Assembly: GCA_036426205.1 (NCBI GenBank)
Contig: WSYH01000138.1
Location: 246,513-310,512 of the forward strand
DNA length: 64,000 bases
Source: Ascaphus truei
Taxonomy: Eukaryota; Chordata; Amphibia; Anura; Ascaphidae
Reading direction: 5' to 3'
Shown: in pieces, positions 31,559 to 43,609 of the stretch
How the letters are laid out: each line of letters begins with the position of its first letter
Numbering within the stretch: the first letter of the stretch is position 1
Program-made: the position numbers and the translations under genes
Notes under the pieces: generated by a model
Database searches by the model: none
Seen by the model: only the letters and a program-made list of their open reading frames with translations
What the model was told of the DNA's origin: nothing

Positions 31559-34500
31559 ATGGTCTGCCGAGTACAAATGGCCGGGTCTGACTCAGAACCC
31601 CTTCCTGGACCCGAAGATGCCCCTTCTGACTCCGGCCCCGGTGATGACGCCTCACCAAGGGAAGCTTACAGTCAAGTGGGCCCCGCGGCCATCGTGCATG
31701 TTGTGCTGGAAGGGATCTATGCATCGGCACCACTGGACAAGGGGTCAAAAGTGACCATCATATACCGCAAGTTCTACGACCAGCACCTTAGACACTGCCC
31801 TCTGAGGACGGTCGAACATATGAAGGTTAGGGGATTAAGTAATGAGGACTACCCCATCGATGGGATTGTAAGGGTTCAACTGGAAATACTCCAACTGAAC
31901 ACCGGCAAGAAACACCCGATGCATGTAGCGGCAATGGTATGCCCGGAGCCCCAAGACCAGTGCAAGTATCCGATCATCTTGGGAACCAACACTGATATAG
32001 TACAAGCTGTAATCAGAGCATACCTGAAACAGACCAACAAGTTGCCACTTGCCAATTCACTCCTAGACCCCGTCCTACGAGAGGAGTGCAACCGGGTATA
32101 TGCCTTGGAGCATCACGGGGATCTCTACAATCTTCAACGCGGACTGACGACCATATTACCAGGGGGAGTGCAACGAATGGCCGTCTGGTGCTGTTATCCC
32201 GAGCAAGATGAGAATGATCAGCTCTTCTCTCTGGAGAGTACCCCTGAGGAAGAAGTTCAGAGAGGTTATAGGGTACTACCCGAAGTAAGGGAGGGGACGA
32301 CTAATATCCCTCGAAGAACTTACGTATATGTACAGAACATCTCCCCATTCCCGATGGAACTTGATGCCGGACAGAGTCTGGGTTGCATATATCCGGTCAG
32401 CCATGTGGAAACAAAGCTGCAGGTGAAGGCGGGGGCAGCGAGTGAGCGGTTAGTCAAGTTGGACTTCAACTTCGGCGAGTCAACATTGCCCACTGAGTGG
32501 AAAGAGCGGCTGACAACCCAGTTGAATAAACGACGGACTGTGTTCTCCACGAGCAAAATGGTTGTGGGGTGCAGTCACAGCGCTCAACATGCCATTAGAC
32601 TAAGTGATGCCACCCCGTTCCGGGAACGCTTTCGTCGCATCACCCTGAGGGATGTGGACGATGTGAGGAACGTCTTGCAAGAAATGGAGACTGCTGGGAT
32701 TTCGATGGAGTCTCTGAGCCCCTACGCATCCCCCATAGTGGTGGTGAGGAAAAGGAACGGATCCGTGCGACTGTGTGTCGACTATCGAACCCTGAACAAT
32801 CGTACGATACCGGACCAGTACAACCTTCCTCGCATTGAAGAGATCCTGAATTCTCTGAACAGAAGCCAATGGTTCAGCGTGTTCAATCTACGATCCGGGT
32901 ACTATCAGGTACCCATGAATGCAGAGGATCAGGAGAAAACAGCCTTCGTCTGTCCCCTGGGGTTCTACCAATTTACACGTATGCCTCAAGGTATATGTGG
33001 AGCCCCTGCTACCTTTCAACGACTCATGGAGAAGACTATCAGAGACATGAACCCTCGGGAGTGTCTCGTCTACCTGCACGACATCATTGTCTTCGGAAGG
33101 ACCCTGGAAGAGCACGAGGAGAGACTGCTTAAAGTGATAGACCGTCTTGGGAAAGAAGGATTGAAATTGTCCCTCGACAATTGTCGGTTTTGTCACACCT
33201 CAGTGACCTACGTGGGACACATCGTGTCCGCTCAAGGGATCGCCACCGACCCAGCCAAAGTAGAAGCGGTCGTGAACTGGCCGCGTCCCGAGAATGTTAC
33301 GGAACTACGATCCTTCCTGGGGTTCTGTGGGTATTACCGTCGCTTCGTGGAAGGGTACTCTAGTAGAGCTAAACCCCTGAACAATCTGTTGAAGATATAC
33401 CCCGAAGATACCGGAAGGAAGGCCGTATCGGCCCGCCAACCTTTTGGTGATAAATGGACATCTGAGTGTGATCAGGCCTTTCTGAAATTGAAGAAGTGTC
33501 TGACCGAAGCGCCGGTGCTTGCGTATGCGGATCCCGAACAACCATACGTTCTGCATGTGGATGCCAGTCTCAATGGACTGGGTGCTGTCCTGCACCAGGA
33601 GCACCCCGAGGGCCTTCGGCTTGTATCCTACATCAGCCGCAGTCTGACACCCAGTGAACAGAAATACCCCATACACAAGTTGGAGTTCCTTGCTCTCAAG
33701 TGGGCGATCACCGAGAAGCTCCACGATTACCTTTACGGGGTTACGTTTGAGGTAAGGACGGATAACAATCCCCTCACGTACATTAATACCTCGGCAAATT
33801 GGATGCAGCAGGACACCGATGACTGGCAGCTCTGAACAATTACCACTTCTCCCTGAAGTATAAGCCGGGACACTTGAATTTCGGGGCTGACACCCTCTCT
33901 CGACGGCCAGGGCTAAGTGATACTCAAGATGATGAGGAATGGGAAGAACTGCCAGGACCAGGGGTGCGAGCTATGTGTAGCACCGCCACCATCATCAATG
34001 ATCAAGTGGCCTTCTCAGAATTACGGGTTGATATTCCTTGGGATGCCAGTCCCGGCCGCCTACTGTGATCCCAAGGGGATGAATATAACTCATGACAAGG
34101 TGCTACGGTGGAAAGATCTGGTAGACTACCAAATACGAGATCCTGTCATTAGTATCATTAGGCAAGCTGTTGAAAAGAAGAATCAAGCCCTTCTGAAGTG
34201 TGCTCCCAATGACTTGGTTGCCTCGCTCATGCGGGAATGGACAAATTCGAAATCGACAACTGCTTACTCTATCGGGTGGTGCAATACCACAATCACCCGG
34301 ATAGACGACAACAAGTCCTCCCTAAGAACTTGCAATACATGGTGTTGAAGTCCCTCCATGATGAACATGGACATCTCGGGGTAGAGAAGACCTTTGGGTT
34401 GGTCCGAGACAGCTTTTTCTGGCCCAAGATGCGAGAGGCCGTAGAACGCCCCTGTCACCGTTGTACTCGGTGTATACAACGCAAGACCCTACCTACCAGA

Positions 34501-35876
34501 GCAGCACCCATGGGCCATCTGAAGCGTTCTGGCCCAATGGACCTTGTGTGTATGGACTTTCTGTGCATTGAGCCTGATAGCCGGGGAATATGCAACGTGC
34601 TGGTCATCACGGATCATTACACTCGGTATGCCCAGGCCTTCCCCACGAAAGACCAGAAAGCTATCACGGTGGCAAAAATATTATGGGAGAAGTATTTCGT
34701 GCACTACGGTCTTCCAAACCGCCTTCACTCCGATCAAGGTCGGGATTTTGAGAGCACTCTGATCCGAGAACTACTCAAAATGCTGAACATCGCTAAATCA
34801 CGGACAACACCGTACCATCCCGAGGGAGATGCGTTGCCCAAATGATTTAATCTAACCTTACTGGACATGCTCGGAACTCTACAGAGTGCTCAGAAGACTG
34901 AATGGAGTCGACACGTGGAGACCCTGGTGCATGCGTACAATTGTACCAGACACGAGTCAACTGGATTCTCCCCATACTTCCTCATGTTTGGGCGAGAGGC
35001 GAGACTGCCAGTGGATGTACATCTTAGAGTCTCAGCGGATGGGATACACAATGCTACCCATTTTAAATACGTGCAAAGACTTAAAGACAGTTTGCAGCAG
35101 GCCTATCAACAGACTGAGAAGTCTACAGCAAAGCTGAACGTGGCAATAAAAGGTGATACAATCATAAGGTCAAATATCGGGAGCTTCGTCCTGGGGATGC
35201 TGTGTTGCTTCGGAATCTGGGAGTCCCGGGAAAACACAAATTTGCAGACCGATGGACAGATGGTGTATATGAAATAGAATCTCAGATGCCTGGCCTCCCG
35301 GTCTATCGCATCAAAGACACTGAAGGCCGGGTAAAGGTATGGCACCGTAACCACCTCCTCCCCATTCCACAACTGGGAAATGAGGAAACAGAAATACTGG
35401 CCACACCACTCAATAGTGAGTCTGACTTATCAGAGATGGGTCAAGAGACTGTCAATAACGAAACCCACTCTGAAACTCCTGAAGACCCTATGGAAGGACC
35501 CTCTCAAAGGGACTACTCCATAGAAGGGGCATCTCCCGGAGGAGCTATGGGTAAAGGGCCCCATAGGCCAATGCCTACTAAGGTGGCACCAACACCCCAG
35601 CCTTTGGATCCACAGAGCCCGTGCTTTGTGCCTAACAGAGACTGTTCAGAGACATTTCTCCCCTCAAGGGAAGAGGCTGAGCCTCAGGACTGTGTTTACT
35701 ACTCCCCCGAGGGAGTTGCAGAAGAACAGCTCCGAAGGAGCCAAAGAATCAGATACCCTCCAAATCGGGTAACCTATGATCAAATTGGGGCACCCCATTA
35801 TGAGGCTCAGCAGTGGTCTCGGAGCAAAATCCAATCTGTGATTGTGATGCTCAGAGAATTGTGCAACATCGTATAA
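31559..35876 (+). pseudogene. pol of the Ty3/gypsy element (protease, RT, RNase H, integrase)
   Basis: The longest intact part is 31559-33835 (758 codons). Protease: PLDKGSKVTII, where the usual D-T/S-G reads DKG. RT: YASPIVVVRKRNGS; motif A reads FNLRSGYY, with Asn for the catalytic Asp; motif C reads YLHDIIVF, with one catalytic Asp replaced by His. RNase H: LHVDASLNGLGAV and TDNNPLTYI. After a frameshift at 33835 come the linker, a second shift near 34060, and integrase (34237-34845): zinc finger H-x3-H with CHRCTRC, MDFL, SDQGRDFES. A TGA at 34843-34845 follows the PYHPEGDA block where the catalytic Glu normally lies. The C-terminal part (35202-35876) has a GPY/F-like VYEIESQMPGLPVYRI. 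Clearly non-functional. Confidence 0.88.
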
Positions 35877-35989
35877 AGTCAATGCGAATGTGCTAAGTTA
35901 TATATTGAACTGCATTTTTATTATATAATTTCTGTACAGGTTGAGTTGTGTCACAAGCGAGGACGTTGGGGATTTTACCAGGGGGAGGA

Positions 35990-37220
35990 TGTAGCCTGGT
36001 CCCCTTTCCGTTGCGAGACTCCCCCCCTCCGGGTACTCACTGCGGCTGGTAGCGGGGAGGTGCGGGGGCGTGCGTGAGCATAGCGCGCCTCTCCTAGGGA
36101 TGCGGCCAGTTGCCGTCACGTTGCAGAGGTCCCGGCAGCTCGCGGCTCAAGGCGCCGCCATTGCAAGTTGCGTTTCGCATGCACAGGAGCCAGAAGTGCC
36201 GGGAGGCCCACAGACAGGTCACGCACGCACAGTGAGTAGCGCGGCAACCCGGACGAATAGGAAGAGGGCTCTTGGAGGGGACTACATGCCCCACCTGACC
36301 CCAGGGAGCCAATAGGGCTACAGCATCTCCCTACAGGGGAGAATAGATACATTTCGTGGGCTTGGAGCATGTTAGGCAGTTGGTGACCGGAGCAGCTAGG
36401 GGAAGGAGGTAGGGTGCAGGAGTCAGTGACTCCCTGCACTAGGCCAGCAGCCCCCTAGGTCCCAGATAGCCCTTAGTCACCAGTAGTGTTGTGCTGTTCA
36501 GGGACAGGCCCCAGGTTAGGGACCCTGCCCCTTATTATTATCCAGAGTCAGTTAGGGACACAGTGAACGCTGCGCTTCCATCCAGAGGTCTGGGCTCAAA
36601 CCTTTGCTGTCGCTGCAGCAGCCATCCAGGTGGGATCGCCCCGGATGGTAGTTCCTGTGGTCAGCGGTCATCGGATCCTTTGTGAAGCTCCTTGGCAGGC
36701 CCGGGCACTGGAGTGCTTGGCAGGTAACCATCAACAAGTGCACCAACTATACTCTATAATATTTACACGGGACTTGTGGCTGCGCAGTCACACATATCAA
36801 TCTCACGGGAAGGGACATATTGTGTGGGAGTTTCTGGACACGGGGTGGGATCACTCGGTGAAAGGGGGTAGCGTCCTGCGATATGCAGTAGTTAGTGTCT
36901 CCTTTAGAGAGGGACACCTGTTATACATATATGCATAAGCACGGTTGCTACAGTAAAGTTATTGGTTGTTTTACATGCTGTGTGTGTGATATATATATAT
37001 ATTTTTTCCTGCGAGGATCACTCCCCCTCTGGTGGGAGCCATCGCAGGTGGAGGCGTTGCACAGAGTACGAGGGTATTCCTATTATTACACGTGCCCCAG
37101 GCTCCCCGTGGTGGAGGCTTAGGCCCCATGTGAGCCGAACAGGTAAAGCACCACACCTGGTAACATTAGGTTCCCCGCACACACATACCATATGCTCTTG
37201 GGTGGGGGAATACCCGTTAC
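35990..37220 (+). repeat. 3' LTR of the Ty3/gypsy element
   Basis: Starts TGTAGCCTGG right after the polypurine tract 'cagggggagga' (35979-35989) and ends CCCGTTAC(A). Homologous throughout to 28814-30071. Confidence 0.9.
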
Positions 37221-37299
37221 ATAACAATAAACAATAATTCATTACCGTAGCGGCTATCCGCTATGGTAATGAAGCTGCTTTAATGTATTTTAAATAATA

Positions 37300-37575
37300 G
37301 TGTGCGGGAGCAGGGAGTCCCCTGAGCTGAACCGCATTGATTTCTGCCTCAGAGACCCCCTGCTTCCCAAGTTACAGGCCCCGGTAGGGAGCATCGGGTG
37401 CCAGTGTCGCCGCCATCTTTATAGCATCCAAGACGCGACGTGGGCTCTATAAAGATGGCGTCCACACTGGCACCGATGCCCCAAACCGGGGCCTGTAACT
37501 CGGGAAGCAGGGGGTCTCTGAGGCAGAAATCAATGCGGTTCAGCTCAGGGGACCCCCTGCTCCCGCATACTATTA
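37300..37575. repeat. Palindromic foldback unit (copy 3)
   Basis: Left arm 'gcgggagcagggagtcccct', 'gctgaaccgcattgatttct' and 'agttacaggccccgg' is mirrored by its complement to 37575, with 'cgccatctttatagc' and 'gctataaagatggcg'-type words near the centre (about 37430). Confidence 0.8.
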
Positions 37576-38223
37576 ATAAAAATAAATTAATGCAGCTTCA
37601 TTACCTGAGCGGATAGCCGCTAAGGCAATGAAGGGGTTAAGGCACATTAGCATGTTTATTGGGGACAATTGCCCCCAATAAACAACACACATCTCCCCCG
37701 CCCCCTAACACGTACAGTACAGTAATGGCCAAAATCACTATTATCCACATGTGGATAATAATGCATTTGGCCATTTTAAATACATATAAATTACAATAAA
37801 TACAGTCAAAACATATTACACTTACCTTTTACAGGCACTCACGATGAAGGCCATCTTCATCCTCATCTTCATTCTGCCCATGCCCCTCCGGTGCTGCAAA
37901 ACATGCACAACAATCACAATAGCCAATGTAATGTCCCATAAACCCTTAATCACCGCTATTAACCGCTACAGTCATTAAGAGGTTAACCCACCCTCACCCA
38001 CCACTCGGGAGGCCTACATACCTTCCCACTCTAACCCCCCACCCCGTGAGGCCTAACCACCCTCACCCACTACCCACAAGGGAGGCCTACCCACATTCCC
38101 TTTGGGCCAATACACACCACCCCCCCCCCCCTAACACATACAGTACAATAATGTGCCAAATAACTATTATCCAGATATATATATATATTATTTGCCCATT
38201 ATTAAACACATAAAACATGCATA

Positions 38224-38583
38224 CACTGGCGACACAGTTTATTGCACTGCGGCCAGATCCGCAAGCCGGGAGATTTCCTGGCTTGCTAGTGGCCGCCCCT
38301 CGGCGTGCCGCGCGTCACCGACGCGCGGTCACGCGTCATCGGGAGCGTGCGCCCCCTGCACGCGCGTCCAGGGCTCCCCGAGGGAGCCCTGGTGTCCCGC
38401 GATGTGGGGGATGGCGGCAGGGGGTTCCGGGGGACCCGGCGGACCCGGCAGCGGGAGGGAGAGCGCCCCGATCGGAGGGCGCTCTTCCGCTGCTTCGGCG
38501 CGCGCCCGTCACCCTCCGGCGCGCGCCAGGCTACTGCTGCGGCCGAGAACGGGCAAATGCTCGAATAAACTCGGCCGCAGCAG
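38224..38583 (+). mobile_element. 360-bp hairpin-ended element, family A (copy 3)
   Basis: 360 bp between TA 38222-38223 and TA 38584-38585. The other arm of the large inverted repeat (about 41880-41905) holds the uninterrupted site with a single TA, proving insertion with TA duplication. Ends and interior match 15603-15962. Confidence 0.9.
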
Positions 38584-40222
38584 TAAATCAAAACATAAAT
38601 TTTTAATCTTAAAATCACCACATTGCATGTTACAATAAATCCAGCATCTATTGCAAATATAAGCGAACAAATCAGCAGCTCCACAAATGTATATGAAATG
38701 TCACACAATTGCATAGATGCAATTAATCTGTGCATCATGTAACACTATGCAAAATATATGTAACAATAAAATACACTATGAACAATGTCCCCTAACCACC
38801 AATGCCATCCTGAAAATCAATTAGAAACTAACCAACATCAATACAATTAGCATCAATTGTATTAATCCATTTCCTCAAACAATTAAAATACAATACAAAT
38901 CAATGATACAATTCCCTATTCAATTGCTAAAGCCATACCATTGCCAAAACAATTCTAATTTAAAGTAACCACCATCATTCTAATCTTACTACCATAAAGA
39001 AGCCATAACCTAAATACAAATTACATTATTCACAACAATGTCAAAATAAAGATGCTAAATACAGTATTCATACATGAAAAGAACCTAAACATGAGCCAAA
39101 CAATCAATTATTATCCCTGTATGTATATCCATACAGATAGATAAACATAACATACAGGGGCAATAATACAGCATAAAATATAAAGCATTTACATACAAAA
39201 TTCACATACAATACACCCATTCAGTGTCCGTGAATGTATGTATATACATATATACATTAACGTGCATTAAATGGGACTGAAAAAATAAAAAACATGAATG
39301 AAAAATCATAAAAACCTGTAAAAGTAAAAATAATAAACTTTTCTTTTGTTTACTCACCATTAGATGCCCACTCACCGAAATCCAAGCGACCCGGAAGCAC
39401 AGGAACCAATCCACAGGTAAGCCATAAAATAAAAAACCATAACAAATTCACGTCTGTGTCTTTTTCTTCTATTTGTAGTCCTTCCCGTCTGTCTTGGGGT
39501 CTTCTTTTCTTCTTTGGGGTCTTTTGGGGTCTTCTCCGGCTTCTTCTGTCTTCTTCCGTCTTCTTACTGTACGTCACGCCCTTCTTCTCTTCTTAGGAGG
39601 GGAGATGTTCCCTCCTCGGCGACTAGCTTCAAAATGAGGCGACATAGGCTTTTATAGGCCTATGACGTCACATTTTGGTCAAATGTTTCCCACGGTCCTG
39701 ATTGGGCCGTGAAAAATATGTGATTTGGCCGATGAAAAAAAAAATGATGACGTCATTTAAAGGCAATGAAAGCACAGCCAATCAGAATGGCTTTGCTTCA
39801 ATTGCCTTTAAGATGACGTCATTAAAAGAAACATGGCCGGTCTCACATGGTACGGTTGCCAATCAGAGCGTGGGAAAGAGTAGGGCGTGGCGTAAGAAGA
39901 CGGAGGAAGACGGAAGAAGACGGAAGAAGATGGAGAAGACCACAAAGAAGAAAAGAAAACCCCAAGACAGACGGGAAGGACTACAAATAGAAGAAAAAGA
40001 GACAGACGTGGATTTGTTATGGTTTTTTTATTTTATGGCTTACCTGTGGATTGGTTCCTGTGCTTCCGGGTCGCTTGGATTTCGGTGAGTGGGCATCTAA
40101 TGGTGAGTAAACAAAAGAAAAGTTTATTATTTTTACTTTTACAGGTTTTTATGATTTTTCATTCATGTCTTTTATTTTTTCAGTCCCATTTAATGCCTGT
40201 TAATGTATATATGTATATACAT

Positions 40223-40828
40223 TGTTAAAGTGTGAATAAAAACACAAGTCTGAGGTTATATTTTGCAGAATGGCAAATACGTTTATTGCTTGTGCGGTGC
40301 ACACGCAGAGGAGAGTTTCAAAATAAAACCCTCCCAAAGACATGGTAGCATACAGGCATTATTTATACACAAAATACTAAACCCTCGCCCCCTCTACAAG
40401 GTTGCGTGTCGTCACTACGTAAGCGTAAAAGGTAAACAAATTATGCACACGAACACATTGAGTTAAACCATTATTATGGGATGCATATTAGAAATGAAAT
40501 GACTGAGCTAATATTCCTTATACAAGCCGGTGACTTTTACTCTACATACAGAACACATTGCCCCCCCCCCCCCTCGGACAGTGCATATCTGTCTCGTATT
40601 TTCATAACATTGGCTCTTAGCCCTCATTCTCAAGGTTTTGTCAGTTAGCTGCTTGGTTTATTCTCACTTGAAAGTTGAAAGCAAAAAACCTCATTCAAAA
40701 ACGGCCATCTCATAACCCGTTCACTCAGACAAAACCTAAGATGGATGCTGACTTAAAATGGTTGCATAGATCCCAGTGCTGTTATGTCAGACCCCCACCC
40801 CTTACGTCATATTCTCACTTTGTCAACA
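40223..40828 (-). mobile_element. Solo LTR (ERV-like), minus orientation
   Basis: 606 bp with TGTTAAAG...GTCAACA ends and perfect 5-bp target duplicates TACAT (40218-40222 and 40829-40833). The opposite arm near 39218-39235 carries the empty site. On the minus strand there is an AATAAA near 40280 followed by a GT-rich segment and a U5-like 'ttgtgtttttattcacac' end, as in many endogenous retroviral LTRs. No internal retroviral sequence remains. Confidence 0.85.
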
Positions 40829-40954
40829 TACATTCACGGACACTGTATGGGTGTATTCTATGAGACTTTTGTATGGAAATGCTTTGTATTTTATACTGTA
40901 TTATTGCCCCTATATTTTATGTATATCTATCTACAGTGGTGGCTAATCTATCTA

Positions 40955-41318
40955 CAGTGGGGTCTGCCTTTATTCTCCTGCGGCCGCCACCGCAATGTGA
41001 GGACAATGTTCAGGCAGATGCGGCTGGTTTCCGGCGCGTGCCGCGCGTCACTGTAGCGCCGGTCACACGTGGCAGGCATCCCCGAGTTCCCCTGGCATCC
41101 CCGAGTGTTTCCCCGGCATCCCCGAGTTCCCCCAGCATCCCCGAAGGGTGAAAGGTAAGCGGTGTAAGGGGAAGCGCTGCGCGAAGCAGAGGCGGGCAGA
41201 GGCGGCAGAGGGGAGGGGGAGATGCGCTCGCGGCTGGCGCGCGGCCAATTACGGGAAATTTACGGGAAAATTACGGGAGAATTACGGACATTTGTTAGGT
41301 TAAAGCTGGCCGCAGCAG
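40955..41318 (+). mobile_element. Hairpin-ended TA-insertion element, family B (copy 2)
   Basis: Inverted relative of 9885-10258. It starts CAGTGGGGTCTGCCTTTATTC and ends 'ggccgcagcag' before TA 41319-41320. It interrupts the right arm at a site that is continuous in the left arm (39120-39150). A short duplication of 'taatctatctacagtgg' precedes it (40932-40960). Confidence 0.75.
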
Positions 41319-42118
41319 TATATGGATAGACATACAGGGATAATAATTGATTGGTTTGCTAATGTTTCTGTTCTTTTCATGTATGGCTAGTTTATTTATC
41401 AGCTTTATTTTGTCATTGTTGTGAATAATGTCATTTGTATGTAGTTAAAGGTTAATTGTAATGGCTTCTTTATGGTACTTACATTAGAATGATGGTGGTT
41501 ACTTTAAATTAGAATTTTTTCGCAATGGTTTGGCTTTAGGAATTGAATAGGGAATTGTATCATTGATTTGTATTGTATTGTAATTATTTGAGGAAATGGA
41601 TTAATTGATTGATGCTAATTGTATTGATGTTGCTTAGTTTATAATTGATTTTCATGATGGCATTGCTGGTTAGGTGATATTGTTAATATTGTATTTTATT
41701 GTTACATATATTTTGCATAGTGTTATATGATGCACAGATTAATTGTATCATATACACACTCAATGCAATTGTGTGACATTTCATAGACATTTGTGTAGCT
41801 GCAGTTTGTTTTTTTTAAATTTGCAATGGCTGCTGGATTTATTTTAACATGCACTGTGGTGATTTTAAGATTAAAAATGCATGTTTTGATTTATGCATGT
41901 TTTATGTGTTTAATAATGGGCAAATAATCTATTATCCATATCTGTATAATTGCTATTTGGCACATTATTGTACTGTAGGTTTTGGGGGGGAGGGGTGTAT
42001 GTATAGGTCCGGTTTATTTATTTTACATTCAGGGTTGGTTCCTTGGTTCTGCGTGAGACCTCTGGAGACCACCTGCGGTATCCTCGGGTATGTCATGGGT
42101 ATCAGGCTGGTGGTTCCT

Positions 42119-42280
42119 GCGGGGATGAACCGGTGGCCTCACATCTGTGGAGGCACCGTGGACCTGTAGTCTGCGGGGAAGAACCAGTGGCCTCATATCC
42201 GTGGGGGCACTGCGGACCCGTAGTGTGCGGGGAAGAACCAGTGGTCCCACATCCGTGGGGGCACCGCGGACCCGTAGTGA
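42119..42280. repeat. 54-bp minisatellite, three units
   Basis: Units begin 'gcggggaNgaacc' at 42119, 42173 and 42227. The period of 54 is a multiple of three, so open frames run through on both strands without being genes. Confidence 0.85.
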
Positions 42281-43079
42281 GCACTCGTGAGTTCCCCAGA
42301 CCCCCGTGAGAACCACCCGAGGCCCCGCAGACACCTGTGGGTCTGACCGGGGCTCCCAGACATCCGCGGGCCTACTGTGGGGACCCAATTGTGACCCAAG
42401 GAGACCCCCTGGGGCCATGGTGCTTGGTCAGGTGACCCGCCAGCCCGCCGGGGACTTGCGTGGGGCTGGGGTATGAACCCTGTATGTAAAAGGATAAATC
42501 ATGTATTTATGGGGGGGCACAGGGGGTGGGTAATGTATTTAATAAATAGAAATTTATGTTATTGTGGGGACTGTGTATTGTTTTTATTGTGGGTACTGCG
42601 GGTGGGGGGAGGGGGTATTGGCCCCAAGGGTATGTGGGTAGGCCTCCCTTGTGGGTAGTGGGTGAGGGTGGTTAGGCCTCACAGGGTGGGTAGTTAGTGT
42701 GGGAGGGTATGTAGGCCTCCCGAGTGGTGGGTGAGGGTGGGTTAACCCCTTAATGACTGTAAAGGTTAATAACCGCTATGGTGATTAAGGGGTTAGGGGA
42801 CATTACATTGGCTATAGTAATTGTTGTGCATGTTTTGCAGAACCATAGGGGCATGGGCAGAATAAAGATAAGGATGAAGACGGCCTTCATCGTGGGTGCC
42901 TGTAAAAGGTAAGTGTAATATGTTTTGACTGTATTTATTGTAATTTATTTGTATTTAAAATGGCCAAATGCATTATTATCCACATGTGGATAATAGTAAT
43001 CTTGGCCTTTACTGTATAGTATGTGTTAGGGGGGTGTTTTGAGTTATAATTCTTGTTTATTATTTTTGGAGGTGCAACA

Positions 43080-43270
43080 TTGGTACCGCAGGCACGCGGG
43101 TACCCCAGGACTCCACGGGGAACCCGGGACAGCCGCGGGGACCCCCGGACTCCCGCAGGGACCCCCGCACTCACACGGGGACCCCCGCTTGTTGAGCCGG
43201 GGACACCCGCGGGGTCAGTCGGGGTCACCCGCGCGACCCCCGGGCTCCGTCGGGACACCCGCCGGCCTTC
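43080..43270. repeat. GC-rich degenerate tandem repeat
   Basis: Repeated 'ggacccccgcactc/ggggacccccggactcc'-type units of about 20-25 bp. No gene is supported. Confidence 0.6.
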
Positions 43271-43307
43271 TGTATGGGTTTTGCGCATGCAAAAATAAAA
43301 AGCAAGA

Positions 43308-43475
43308 ATTTTTTCTAAGTCCAGATTTCTTCGCGTTTACTCTGACCTGGCGTGTTCTGATCAACGCAACTTTCGCGTTTGCTAAGGTTGCGTTGCTTAG
43401 TGCATCCCGCTTAAGGGCAGAATTTCACGCAAACAGGGTTGCGAACGAGCAAATTTGGACTTAGAAAAAATTCCT
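43308..43475. repeat. Hairpin-forming repeat
   Basis: 'aattttttctaagtcca' at 43308 is mirrored by 'tggacttagaaaaaatt' at 43456. The same 'attttttctaagtcc' word occurs at 13406, near the right end of the first foldback element. Confidence 0.6.
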
Positions 43476-43585
43476 GAAAAAAGTCATTTTTAGATCGCAA
43501 AGTGCCTGTTTGCGTTGCTTAGTGCATCGGGTTGAGCCAAAAATCACGATCGAAGAGCACTTTGCGGTCTAAAAGTGACTTATCA

Positions 43586-43605
43586 GAGCTTAGTGCATAG
43601 CCCCC
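43586..43605 (-). repeat. Terminal inverted repeat-like 20-mer, right
   Basis: Exact complement of 28238-28257. It abuts the splice donor of exon 4 of the second transposase gene (43608-43609), where homology to copy 1 stops. Confidence 0.45.
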
Positions 43606-43609
43606 TTAC

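Larger units (their letters stand above)
28814..37221 (+). mobile_element. Ty3/gypsy LTR retrotransposon with PNMA-like gag, complete but dead
   Basis: Two long terminal repeats enclose gag and pol in plus orientation. The 5-bp target duplicate ATAAC (or TAAC, if the terminal A is counted in the LTR) lies at 28809-28813 and 37221-37225. Order: LTR, primer site, gag with capsid and zinc knuckle, protease, reverse transcriptase, RNase H, integrase, LTR; integrase after RT is the Ty3/gypsy order. No env is seen. At least six frameshifts or stops and lost catalytic residues make it inactive. It sits between two foldback palindromes. Confidence 0.92.
37650..43055. repeat. Large inverted repeat (about 2 kb arms, centre near 39785)
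   Basis: Left arm 37650-39770 and right arm 39790-43055 are inverted copies once the insertions at 38224-38583, 40223-40828 and 40955-41318 are removed. Matching pairs include 'ccacatgtggataat' (37738 with 42975), the block at 38590-38990 with 41480-41890, and 39218-39570 with 39880-40222. The centre is a TGACGTCA-flanked palindrome (39745-39825, 'gatgacgtcatttaaaggca' and its complement). No gene is present. I take it as a foldback transposon of the same general type as 8866-13750. Confidence 0.7.

Noticed and set aside
42029..42418. 129-codon minus-strand frame
   Set aside because: Generated by the 54-bp minisatellite.
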